Source: Candidatus Hydrogenedentota bacterium
GTDB taxonomy: Bacteria; Hydrogenedentota; Hydrogenedentia; Hydrogenedentales; SCBR16-9
DNA length: 6,983 bases
Direction of reading: 5' to 3'
Assembly (NCBI GenBank): GCA_007116095.1
Contig: SKJD01000360.1
Span: 1-6,983 of the forward strand
The notes beneath the pieces are model-generated. The model was not told the DNA's origin. It saw only the letters and a program-made list of their open reading frames with translations, and made no database searches. Below are positions 1 through 5,913 of this stretch, piece after piece. How positions within the stretch are numbered: the stretch's first letter is position 1; every line of letters begins with the position of its first letter. The translations under genes and the position numbers were made by a program.

Positions 1-378
1 ATGATGGAATTGGAGGAGGCGGAGGCGCATTTTGAGGAGGATATAAAACGTATTGCCCATGAGCGGGCGGAAATCGAAAAAGAAATGCAGCGCATTGATG
101 AAGATCAGGCGACGGCCTTAACTCGGCGCAAGGAGCTTGAGAAGCAATTTCAACCCCTCGCGGAAACCATCGAACCCCGGCTGCTTTCACAATACCGGCG
201 TCTGCGCAAGGCCAAAAAAACGGGACCGGTGGTTGTGCCCCTGCATGGCGAAACCTGTTCCGGATGTCATATGATGATGCGGGCGCAGGTGATCAATGAT
301 ATCCTGGCTGCCAAAAAGTTTCATCCTTGCAGTTATTGTGATCGCCTGCTCTATGCCGAAGAAGTGGTTGACAGGTAA
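1..378 (+). CDS. C4-type zinc-ribbon, coiled-coil protein (COG1579/DUF164 type), 5'-truncated by window
   Basis: The last 125 residues visible match the end of the COG1579 family: a charged, Glu/Lys/Arg-rich helical coiled coil (about residues 1-73) followed by a C4 zinc ribbon with Cys86-x2-Cys89 and Cys110-x2-Cys113, then a short LLYAEE tail. Members are usually about 240 residues with a longer N-terminal coiled coil, so roughly half the protein probably lies left of the window. The ATG at position 1 is then likely an internal Met rather than the start. The family is widespread and its members are thought to bind nucleic acid or act as adaptors; the exact role here is not known. accD begins 41 bases after the TAA with no terminator between, so co-transcription is likely. 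The family assignment is secure from the cysteine pattern and the coiled coil; the function is not. Confidence 0.8.
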   Translation: MMELEEAEAHFEEDIKRIAHERAEIEKEMQRIDEDQATALTRRKELEKQFQPLAETIEPRLLSQYRRLRKAKKTGPVVVPLHGETCSGCHMMMRAQVINDILAAKKFHPCSYCDRLLYAEEVVDR

Positions 379-419
379 GCGTTAAATCGACGCCAACCCA
401 GAGTAAGGAATATAACACC

Positions 420-1406
420 GTGTTTTTCAAACGCACGAAATTTTTATCACGTGGCTCAAAACAGGGCATTCCGGACGGACTTTGGCTGAAATGCCCGGGA
501 TGTAAACAGACCATTTACAAAAGCGAGGTGGAGGCCAATGATCAGGTCTGTCCCTCTTGCAGCTACCATTACCGCCTGGATGCCCGTAAACGTATCGATT
601 TACTGGTGGACAAAGGTTCCTTCCGGCAGACCCATACCAACTTGCGCACGGCGGATCCCCTGAAATTCGCCGTTGGCGAAGAGACCTATATTCAGCGGAT
701 CGATCGCGCCCGAAAACAGTCCGGCATGAACGAGGCCATTGTCACGGGGGTTGCGACGTTGATGGGCGTGCGCATCAGTATTGGCGCAATGGAGCCTTCG
801 TTCATCATGGCGAGCATGGGGTCGGTGCTGGGCGAACAGTTCTACCGTATGTGCGACGATGCGATTGAGGAGCGGACACCCGTCGTGATGTGCGCCGCTT
901 CGGGCGGAGCCCGGATGCAGGAAGGTATCCTCGCGCTCATGCAGATGGCCAAGACGACGGACGCCGTGCGCCGATTGAATGAAGCCGGCATTCCGTACCT
1001 GGTCATCCTCACCGATCCCACTACCGGCGGGGTGTACGCCAGTTTTGCCAGCCTGGGAGATATCACCCTAGCGGAACCGAATGCCTACATTGGCTTCGCC
1101 GGAGCCCGCTTGATCGAAGGCGCGCTCAAGGTCAAGCTGCCCGACGGTTTCCAACGATCAGAATACCAGTTTGAGAACGGCTTCATTGATGAGATTCTGA
1201 AACGTTCGGAACTGCGCCCTTATCTGGGGAAAGTCTTGCGGTATCTTGCGCCTTATGCAGTGGCTTTTGAATGGGACGAAGCAGCGGTTCAAGCCGAAGA
1301 AGAAGCGGCTAAAGCGCAGGCTGTGGCGGCTACAGGTGTAGCCGATGCCGGTGTGGATGCTGCGGAAGATACTACCACGACGAAGTCCTCAGATAAAGAC
1401 ACATGA
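420..1406 (+). CDS. accD: acetyl-CoA carboxylase, carboxyltransferase subunit beta
   Basis: This is the beta subunit of the AccA2-AccD2 carboxyltransferase, which moves the carboxyl group from carboxybiotin on AccB to acetyl-CoA to give malonyl-CoA, the first step of fatty-acid synthesis in the cytosol. The 328 residues carry the N-terminal C4 zinc finger (Cys25-x2-Cys28, Cys44-x2-Cys47) and the crotonase-fold core, including SGGARMQEG, the TTGGV loop at 201-205 and the GFAG turn at 225-228. E. coli AccD is about 304 residues; the extra length here is an Ala/Glu/Thr-rich tail (about 290-328), which is commonly variable. The start is GTG, chosen because AAGGA at 405-409 lies 10 bases upstream and the protein begins MFFKRTKF before the zinc finger. 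Tyr206 and Ala229 replace what I recall as the usual Thr and Pro in these loops. The gene overlaps folC by 4 bases (ATGA), suggesting translational coupling. Confidence 0.97.
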   Translation: MFFKRTKFLSRGSKQGIPDGLWLKCPGCKQTIYKSEVEANDQVCPSCSYHYRLDARKRIDLLVDKGSFRQTHTNLRTADPLKFAVGEETYIQRIDRARKQSGMNEAIVTGVATLMGVRISIGAMEPSFIMASMGSVLGEQFYRMCDDAIEERTPVVMCAASGGARMQEGILALMQMAKTTDAVRRLNEAGIPYLVILTDPTTGGVYASFASLGDITLAEPNAYIGFAGARLIEGALKVKLPDGFQRSEYQFENGFIDEILKRSELRPYLGKVLRYLAPYAVAFEWDEAAVQAEEEAAKAQAVAATGVADAGVDAAEDTTTTKSSDKDT

Positions 1407-2701
1407 CGGACGCTACCCTCACCACACAGGGCAGTGACCTGCGTGACTATCTTTTCAGTCTGACGATGCATGGCGTCAAGTTGGGGCTGGATAATATCCG
1501 GCATCTGTTGGCCTGTTCAGGGAATCCACAGGTGGGTTTCCCGGCGGTGCATGTCGCCGGCACGAACGGCAAGGGCAGTGTGGTGGCCATGCTGGATGCA
1601 ATGATGCAGGCGGCAGGCTACCATACTGGTCGTTTTACGAGTCCCCATCTTATCGACCTGGCGGAACGCTTCTTGCTTGATGGGCGCCCCGTGGCCGAGG
1701 ATAAGCTGCTTGAGAGCATTGCCTGCTACAAACAGATTGCCGACGGGATGCCCCATTATCCCACCTTCTTTGAAATGAACACGGCCATGGCCTTTCGTAT
1801 TTTTCGACAGGCCAGGGTAGACCTCGGCCTGATGGAGGTGGGGATGGGCGGTCGTTTGGATTCTACGAATGTCGTGGAGCCCCTGAGTACCGCTGTCACC
1901 AATATCGGACTGGAGCATACCCGGTTCCTGGGGGATACCCTGGAGCTGATAGCGGGGGAGAAGGGGGGCATCTTCAAGCCGAATGTCCCGGCGGTCATCG
2001 GGGAGACCCAGCCCGGACCGCTGTCGGTATTGCGGCGTCTGGCGCAGGATAAAGGCTGCCCGACCCATATACTTGGAGAAAATTTCAATTTCAAGACGAC
2101 GGGTCCGGTATGGTGCCAGCGCTTCAGCTACGAAAGCGACGCGTGGAAGCTGGATGATATTTCGCTGGGGCTGGCCGGACGTTACCAGGGGGAGAATGCC
2201 GCAGTGGCTGTTGCCTTGGCGGAAACTCTCCAGCCGTACTATCCCCGACTGAATCAGGAGACCGTGGAGACCGGGCTGGCGCAGGCTGCGTGGCCCTGCC
2301 GCATGGAACGTGTCCTGGAATCGCCGCCGGTCATCATTGATGTGGCGCACAACGTACCTGGAATACACCGCCTGCGGGAAGCTTTTGACTGTTGTATTAC
2401 CCTCATGGCCATCTCCTCGGACAAAGCGGCGGATCAGATGATCGCCGAAGTGCAGCCTTTTACCGACACCCTGATCCTCAGCACTTTCGACGGCAAGCGT
2501 TCGCTCGGCCTGGATGAAATCGTGGCGCAGGCGGGGCTGTATCCGCATATCGCAGTACCTACTTTGCCGGAGGCGATAGCGCTGGGCCTGGAAAAGGCCT
2601 CGGCGGACAGGCCCCTGCTGATAACCGGCTCGGTCTATACGGCGGGCGAAGCCAGAAAAATCCTGATTGAGGATTATGGCGCGGCGCCAATGCGTTTCTA
2701 G
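1403..2701 (+). CDS. folC: bifunctional dihydrofolate synthase / folylpolyglutamate synthase
   Basis: FolC adds glutamate to dihydropteroate (making dihydrofolate) and then further glutamates to reduced folates, using ATP, in the cytosol. The 432 residues have the Mur-ligase-like architecture: P-loop VAGTNGKGS at 51-59, FTSPHL at 78-83, the EVGMGGRLDSTN segment at 145-156, GLEHT at 169-173, and EKGGI at 186-190 with Lys187 in the place of the conserved (carbamylated in homologues) lysine. DVAHN at 313-317 marks the C-terminal ligase domain. Length matches the family (about 420-430). The ATG sits inside the accD stop as ATGA, the arrangement seen in accD-folC operons of many Proteobacteria, and accD supplies the ribosomes. 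Small departures are Glu for Asp in the GLDHT motif and NVPG where many homologues have NP. No damage is visible, so I take it as functional. Confidence 0.96.
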   Translation: MTDATLTTQGSDLRDYLFSLTMHGVKLGLDNIRHLLACSGNPQVGFPAVHVAGTNGKGSVVAMLDAMMQAAGYHTGRFTSPHLIDLAERFLLDGRPVAEDKLLESIACYKQIADGMPHYPTFFEMNTAMAFRIFRQARVDLGLMEVGMGGRLDSTNVVEPLSTAVTNIGLEHTRFLGDTLELIAGEKGGIFKPNVPAVIGETQPGPLSVLRRLAQDKGCPTHILGENFNFKTTGPVWCQRFSYESDAWKLDDISLGLAGRYQGENAAVAVALAETLQPYYPRLNQETVETGLAQAAWPCRMERVLESPPVIIDVAHNVPGIHRLREAFDCCITLMAISSDKAADQMIAEVQPFTDTLILSTFDGKRSLGLDEIVAQAGLYPHIAVPTLPEAIALGLEKASADRPLLITGSVYTAGEARKILIEDYGAAPMRF

Positions 2702-2745
2702 AGTAACAAGACCCGTTCCGGTCCGTTTATGATCCGCTTGGCAAT

Positions 2746-3120
2746 TTGATTGCGCCCCTATCATGTGAACAGGTAAGCCGCTTGAACCTCTTGGTCCTCA
2801 TCAATATCAGTATCGGTCTGTTGACCTTGTCCCAGGGCATGCTGCTCTACCTATTCTTGTGCCTTGTGCCGCTGCAAAGCGCCAAGACCCAAGCCGTCGG
2901 GGACAACACCGCTTCTGTAGCGCACATCAAAGCGTTACCGGAACAGGTGACTGTGCAAGCAGAAACGCCTGCACCTACGGAGGCCTTGCTGCAAAGCGAT
3001 TCAGCACTACTGCTCGCTGATGACGCTAATGTAACGCAGTACTACCTGTTCCTCTCCCCGCATATAAAACCACTTCTTCGTATCCACACGGAACGTGCAC
3101 CACCTCTTGCCATGGTTTGA
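2746..3120 (+). CDS. hypothetical single-pass membrane protein, possibly a remnant of a SPOR-domain (dedD-like) gene
   Basis: This is an open frame of 124 codons after folC. I do not recognise a full-length family. One hydrophobic segment (LNLLVLINISIGLL through LYLFLCLVP, about residues 13-43) is followed by a Gln/Ala/Thr/Pro-rich stretch and then a YYLFLSP motif near the end. That layout, a short cytoplasmic tip, one membrane span and a low-complexity linker, is what SPOR proteins encoded after accD-folC look like, but the SPOR domain itself is missing before the TGA at 3118. The first in-frame start is TTG at 2746 with no ribosome site. TTG at 2782, with AGG at 2771-2773, gives a protein starting MNLLVLINIS and is the better biological start. 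Third-position G+C is moderately high, as expected for coding DNA. It could be real, decayed, or chance. Confidence 0.4.
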   Translation: MIAPLSCEQVSRLNLLVLINISIGLLTLSQGMLLYLFLCLVPLQSAKTQAVGDNTASVAHIKALPEQVTVQAETPAPTEALLQSDSALLLADDANVTQYYLFLSPHIKPLLRIHTERAPPLAMV

Positions 3121-3300
3121 TTACTTCGGGCATGCCGTAGACGGTATGACCGGAATCTGACTTGGTTTATGTTCGTGGTGGCGCAATTTCCCACCACAGT
3201 GTACGTGGATAAACGCAATTTCTGTATCCAGTTGGGCGTGATCTCGGCCCCGGGATATGGGCATTATGCGTTCGGACCCTATAAGGTGTACGGAATTAAA
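3121..3300 (+). other. intergenic stretch, open in frame with both flanking ORFs; possible decayed SPOR-domain segment
   Basis: Between the TGA at 3118-3120 and the cytochrome start at 3301 there are 60 codons without a stop, in the same frame as both the upstream ORF and the cytochrome gene. The reading includes a FVVAQFP segment (from 3172) and NFCIQLGVIS (3217-3246), which resembles the (Y/F)xxQLGxFS strand that opens SPOR repeats. An ATG at 3169 could extend the cytochrome by 44 residues, but that extension would put a soluble stretch in front of the signal anchor and has no good ribosome site, so I treat this as untranslated or relic DNA. It also holds a small hairpin (GTGGTGG 3175-3181 / CCACCAC 3191-3197) and a 9-base direct repeat, CGCAATTTC, at 3182 and 3214. 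No convincing promoter was found. Confidence 0.35.
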
Positions 3301-4590
3301 ATGATCCAGGGAATACGAATTCTAAAAGTACTCACGCTTATCATCGCGGGAGTCATCAGCGTTGTGGGAGCTTTGTCAATTGGCATGGCGATGCTCAGCA
3401 CCGACGCCCTGCGCATGTCCGCCGTAGCGGCCTGGGGCCCAAACACGCTCCCCTCAGGCTATCTGGACAGCGGCGCGGAGATCACCCCCGCCATGCTGGA
3501 CCGCTATCTCCCCCCACCACCCCGGGACGCCATTCCCTATGAAGTGCGTGAGCCGTTGCGTAATGGGGAAACCGTACCGATCAAAAAACGTTGGCTCTGG
3601 ACGCCGCCGAATCAGCCAATCCAGGGTGGCTATGATCCGGAGTCGGGGTTGCTGGATGTGGAGGTGCCGGTAGGCGCCATGTGGTGGAAGGAGTTTTATT
3701 TCGAGACCAGCGCCGGCGCTTACCTGATTGAACGGCGTGTTATGTTAAAGACCCCGCGGGGTACCGGCGCCTCAGGCGGGTGGCGCTTCTACACGGCCCA
3801 CCACCTGCCCCTGGGGGCCGACGGCATCACCGGCAACTACCAGGCCATTGACAGCCTGCTCTTTGAGCCGGAGTCGGAAGCCTATTTCTTCATGCCCCAG
3901 GAATGGATGCCGACGGTCACCAAGCAGGCCCATACCCGGGTGGATTTCTACGATCACACCGGCAAATCGTTCCCGTACATGTTTCCGGGACAGTCGCTCT
4001 GTATTCGTTGCCATGGCGGCGCCGCCGGTGGGTACTACAGCAATGAGGTCACCTACCAACTGGCCTTTGGCATGCACCCGGAAAACATAACGGTGGAGTC
4101 GTTGCGGGATTTCCTGGAGATGGGCGCCTATGACCGGGCCTCTTTTCAGCCCATCTTGCATGAGGAACAGGCCAAGGCGGCGGAGTCGGCCTATGAAGAA
4201 GCCCGGCTGGATGAACAAACACCGGAAGAAGCCATGGAGTACCAGACCCGGCGGTTGCTGGATGTCTTTCGCAACAATTGCCTGAGCTGTCACAGTGGGC
4301 ATTCCCTGGCCGATGGCCGGATGGCGGCGATGCATTTGGACCCCTTCTATCCCTATGACACCACCGAGCTGCTGGACGCCATGGATGAATCCGCCAAGCG
4401 TGCGCCGAAAAATCCCAAGCCGCTGGTTGTGCCGGGGGATCCCGAAGGCTCCGAGCTCTACCTGCGGGTCGCCGGCAAAGAGGGCCGCATCCGCATGCCC
4501 TTTGCCGAAGGTGGTCTCCCTGTACAAGATGAGGCCCTCGTGGAACAGGTGCGCAACTGGATTCTTAGTCTCGGCGAGCACGGATACTAA
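3301..4590 (+). CDS. membrane-anchored or exported di-haem c-type cytochrome
   Basis: The 429-residue product has two covalent haem c sites, CIRCH at 234-238 and CLSCH at 327-331, so it should be exported by Sec and fitted with haem in the periplasm. An N-terminal basic tip (MIQGIRILK) and a hydrophobic helix (about 10-32) form a signal anchor, with no clear cleavage site. The C-terminal third is a class I-like cytochrome c domain: CLSCH, then SELYLRV and RIRMPF, with Met399 the likely sixth haem ligand, and a closing helix EALVEQVRNWI typical of this fold. The middle (about 105-230) is a Trp/Tyr/Phe-rich beta-like domain with a GAMWWKEFYF strand (125-134) ending at the first haem; I cannot name it. 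ATG 3301 is preferred over ATG 3169 because it begins directly at the signal; AAGGTG at 3283-3288 lies upstream. It probably carries electrons or catalyses a periplasmic redox step, but substrate and partner are unknown. A strong terminator follows at once. Confidence 0.85.
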   Translation: MIQGIRILKVLTLIIAGVISVVGALSIGMAMLSTDALRMSAVAAWGPNTLPSGYLDSGAEITPAMLDRYLPPPPRDAIPYEVREPLRNGETVPIKKRWLWTPPNQPIQGGYDPESGLLDVEVPVGAMWWKEFYFETSAGAYLIERRVMLKTPRGTGASGGWRFYTAHHLPLGADGITGNYQAIDSLLFEPESEAYFFMPQEWMPTVTKQAHTRVDFYDHTGKSFPYMFPGQSLCIRCHGGAAGGYYSNEVTYQLAFGMHPENITVESLRDFLEMGAYDRASFQPILHEEQAKAAESAYEEARLDEQTPEEAMEYQTRRLLDVFRNNCLSCHSGHSLADGRMAAMHLDPFYPYDTTELLDAMDESAKRAPKNPKPLVVPGDPEGSELYLRVAGKEGRIRMPFAEGGLPVQDEALVEQVRNWILSLGEHGY

Positions 4591-4649
4591 TACCTACATG
4601 TCCCCCTGGTCTCCATGCAGGCCAGGGGGCTTTTCCTGTGTGTAGGTAT
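4590..4649. repeat. 9-bp inverted repeat enclosing the terminator hairpin
   Basis: ATACCTACA (4590-4598, overlapping the last base of the stop codon) is the exact reverse complement of TGTAGGTAT (4641-4649). It lies outside the 4602-4629 stem, so the RNA can form a long two-part hairpin with two possible G-U pairs (4599/4640, 4600/4639) extending the outer arm. It may stabilise the 3' end of the cytochrome mRNA. Confidence 0.65.
4602..4634 (+). terminator. intrinsic transcription terminator after the cytochrome gene
   Basis: CCCCCTGG (4602-4609) pairs perfectly with CCAGGGGG (4622-4629) across a 12-base loop, giving a G+C-rich 8-bp stem followed by CTTTTCC. It begins 11 bases past the TAA of the cytochrome gene. 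The T run is short (four), so the efficiency is uncertain, but position and stem strength make a Rho-independent terminator the natural reading. Confidence 0.72.
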
Positions 4650-4764
4650 CAGGCTGTGGCCTTGCATATGGCCAAGGCAGGCGATAGCACCGGGCGTGGA
4701 GAAGTGGCAATCATATGATATAAGGGTGTAGCGTGTAGAGAGAATAACCAAGGGAGCGCCGCTT
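4650..4764 (+). promoter_or_regulatory. intergenic control region upstream of the quinone-oxidoreductase-like gene
   Basis: After the upstream terminator the next gene needs its own promoter, and this 115-base gap must hold it. Visible elements are a small hairpin (GCCTTG 4659-4664 / CAAGGC 4673-4678), a perfect 10-base palindrome ATCATATGAT (4710-4719), and an A+T-rich patch with possible -10 boxes TATGAT (4714-4719) or TATAAG (4719-4724). I see no good -35 at the right distance, so the promoter call is tentative and an activator may be needed. The ribosome site AAGGGAG (4750-4756) lies 8 bases before the ATG. Confidence 0.35.
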
Positions 4765-5796
4765 ATGTCAGATGCTATACAGTCGGTTCTATTGCAACGT
4801 CATGGTGGACTGAATCAACTCCAGTTTGCTGAGCGCCCAGCGCCAACTACACTCGCAGATGACGCCATACAGGTGCAGGTGGCGTATTGCGGGGTGAATT
4901 TCGCCGATATACTGACGCGCCTCGGCCTGTATGCCGGAACGCCCCCGACGCCTTTTGTGCCTGGTCTCGAAATTTCGGGACGTATTGAGCAAGTCGGAAG
5001 CGCTGTCACTCAGTTTAGGCCCGGCCAGTCGGTAGCCGCCCTGCTCAACCAGGGTGGCTATGCATCCCGCGTACAGCTCCCGGCTTCCCAAGCGATTCCC
5101 GTCCCGGATGGTATTGCACTGGACGCAGCAGCAGCCCTCCCCGTGAACTACCTGACGGCCTGGTTCATGCTCTTTTCACAAGCCAACCTGCAACCGGGCG
5201 AACAGGTGCTGGTGCATGCCGCTGGCGGCGGAGTCGGCCTGGCGGTATTGCAGCTATGCCTTTGGCATCAGGCCACGGTAATTGGCACGGCCAGTGCCTC
5301 AAAACACAAGCGCCTGTATGAAGCCGGCATTACGCATTGCATTGACTATCGGAGTCAGGACTTTGAAAAGGCCGTGATGGCGTTCACCGGGAACAAAGGC
5401 GTGGATGTGGGTTTAGATGCTGTCGGTGGCGCTTCCTACAGGAAAAGCTATCGCTGCCTGGCGCCAATGGGGCGCTTGATAGCCTTTGGCGCATCCAGTT
5501 TTACTGGTGGTGATCGCCGTAACTGGCTCGCAATCCTCAAAGGCTTACTCAACACACCACGCTTCAACCCATTGCGGATGATTAGCGAGAGCAAACTGGT
5601 GGCCGGCTTTCATTTGGCGCATATGGTCCACTATCCGGATAAAATGGCCCATGCCTGGGAAAATTTGTGCGCGTTAACGGCTGCGGGGCAAGTGGAGCCA
5701 GTCATCGATTCGATTTTTCCCCTGGAAGACGCCGACAAGGCGCATGCCTACCTGCAAGCGCGGCGCAATTTCGGGAAGGTGCTGTTGAGGCCTTGA
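4765..5796 (+). CDS. zinc-independent MDR-family NADPH:quinone oxidoreductase-like protein (VAT-1-like)
   Basis: The 343-residue protein is a medium-chain dehydrogenase/reductase of the quinone oxidoreductase branch. The N-terminal GroES-like domain shows GVNFADI (43-49) and PFVPGLEISG (63-72). The Rossmann domain has the nucleotide-binding AAGGGVG (152-158) followed by TASASK (175-180), where Lys180 fits NADPH preference. GLDAVGG (216-222) and FGASS (241-245) follow as in the family. The catalytic and structural zinc cysteine sets of alcohol dehydrogenases are absent, so a zinc-free reductase of quinones or enones is expected. A GDRRNWL segment after FGASS and the long loop that follows recall VAT-1-like members rather than E. 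coli QorA, though I recognise this only by pattern. The ATG has a strong ribosome site, AAGGGAG, 8 bases upstream. The gene stands alone between a terminator and a 117-base gap, so the context does not reveal its substrate. Confidence 0.9.
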   Translation: MSDAIQSVLLQRHGGLNQLQFAERPAPTTLADDAIQVQVAYCGVNFADILTRLGLYAGTPPTPFVPGLEISGRIEQVGSAVTQFRPGQSVAALLNQGGYASRVQLPASQAIPVPDGIALDAAAALPVNYLTAWFMLFSQANLQPGEQVLVHAAGGGVGLAVLQLCLWHQATVIGTASASKHKRLYEAGITHCIDYRSQDFEKAVMAFTGNKGVDVGLDAVGGASYRKSYRCLAPMGRLIAFGASSFTGGDRRNWLAILKGLLNTPRFNPLRMISESKLVAGFHLAHMVHYPDKMAHAWENLCALTAAGQVEPVIDSIFPLEDADKAHAYLQARRNFGKVLLRP

Positions 5797-5913
5797 TGCA
5801 GGCCAGACCGCCAACCGGGATGCAATCGAAGCCTTCACCCTGTACAATAGGGTGCTTATAGAGACAAAAGCGCAAGCTTACGTTTGCATCGACCCATTGG
5901 AGCGCAGAGCGTT
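5797..5913 (+). promoter_or_regulatory. intergenic region upstream of the sulfatase-maturase gene
   Basis: The gap of 117 bases starts with a weak hairpin (GGCCT 5789-5793 / AGGCC 5800-5804) overlapping the previous stop codon, without a T run. A second hairpin, CACCCT (5836-5841) / AGGGTG (5849-5854), encloses TACAAT (5843-5848), one mismatch from the sigma-70 -10 consensus; no convincing -35 sits 16-18 bases upstream. The ribosome site TGGAG (5898-5902) is 11 bases before the ATG at 5914. Promoter assignment is tentative. Confidence 0.3.

Noticed and set aside
368..373. Perfect -35 consensus TTGACA at the end of the zinc-ribbon gene
   Set aside because: No acceptable -10 lies 16-18 bases downstream; the only A+T-rich candidates are 8 or 37 bases away.
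1517..2764. Long minus-strand open frame of 415 codons opposite folC
   Set aside because: It is a shadow of folC: Arg/Gln/His-rich, no recognisable domain, while the + strand carries all FolC motifs.
2871..2998. Direct repeat GCTGCAAAGCG at 2871 and 2988
   Set aside because: Both copies encode LQS in the same frame and are only 11 bases long; two copies 117 bases apart are likely coincidence.
3118..3120. TGA as a recoded (selenocysteine) codon joining the upstream ORF to the cytochrome
   Set aside because: There is no Cys-like active-site context and no evident SECIS-type stem-loop; the downstream gene has its own signal-anchor start at 3301.
3169..3300. N-terminal extension of the cytochrome from ATG 3169
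   Set aside because: It would place 44 non-hydrophobic residues before a typical signal anchor and has no ribosome site.
3772..4581. Minus-strand open frame of 269 codons opposite the cytochrome gene
   Set aside because: The opposite strand encodes two haem sites and a signal anchor; the minus reading has no family features.
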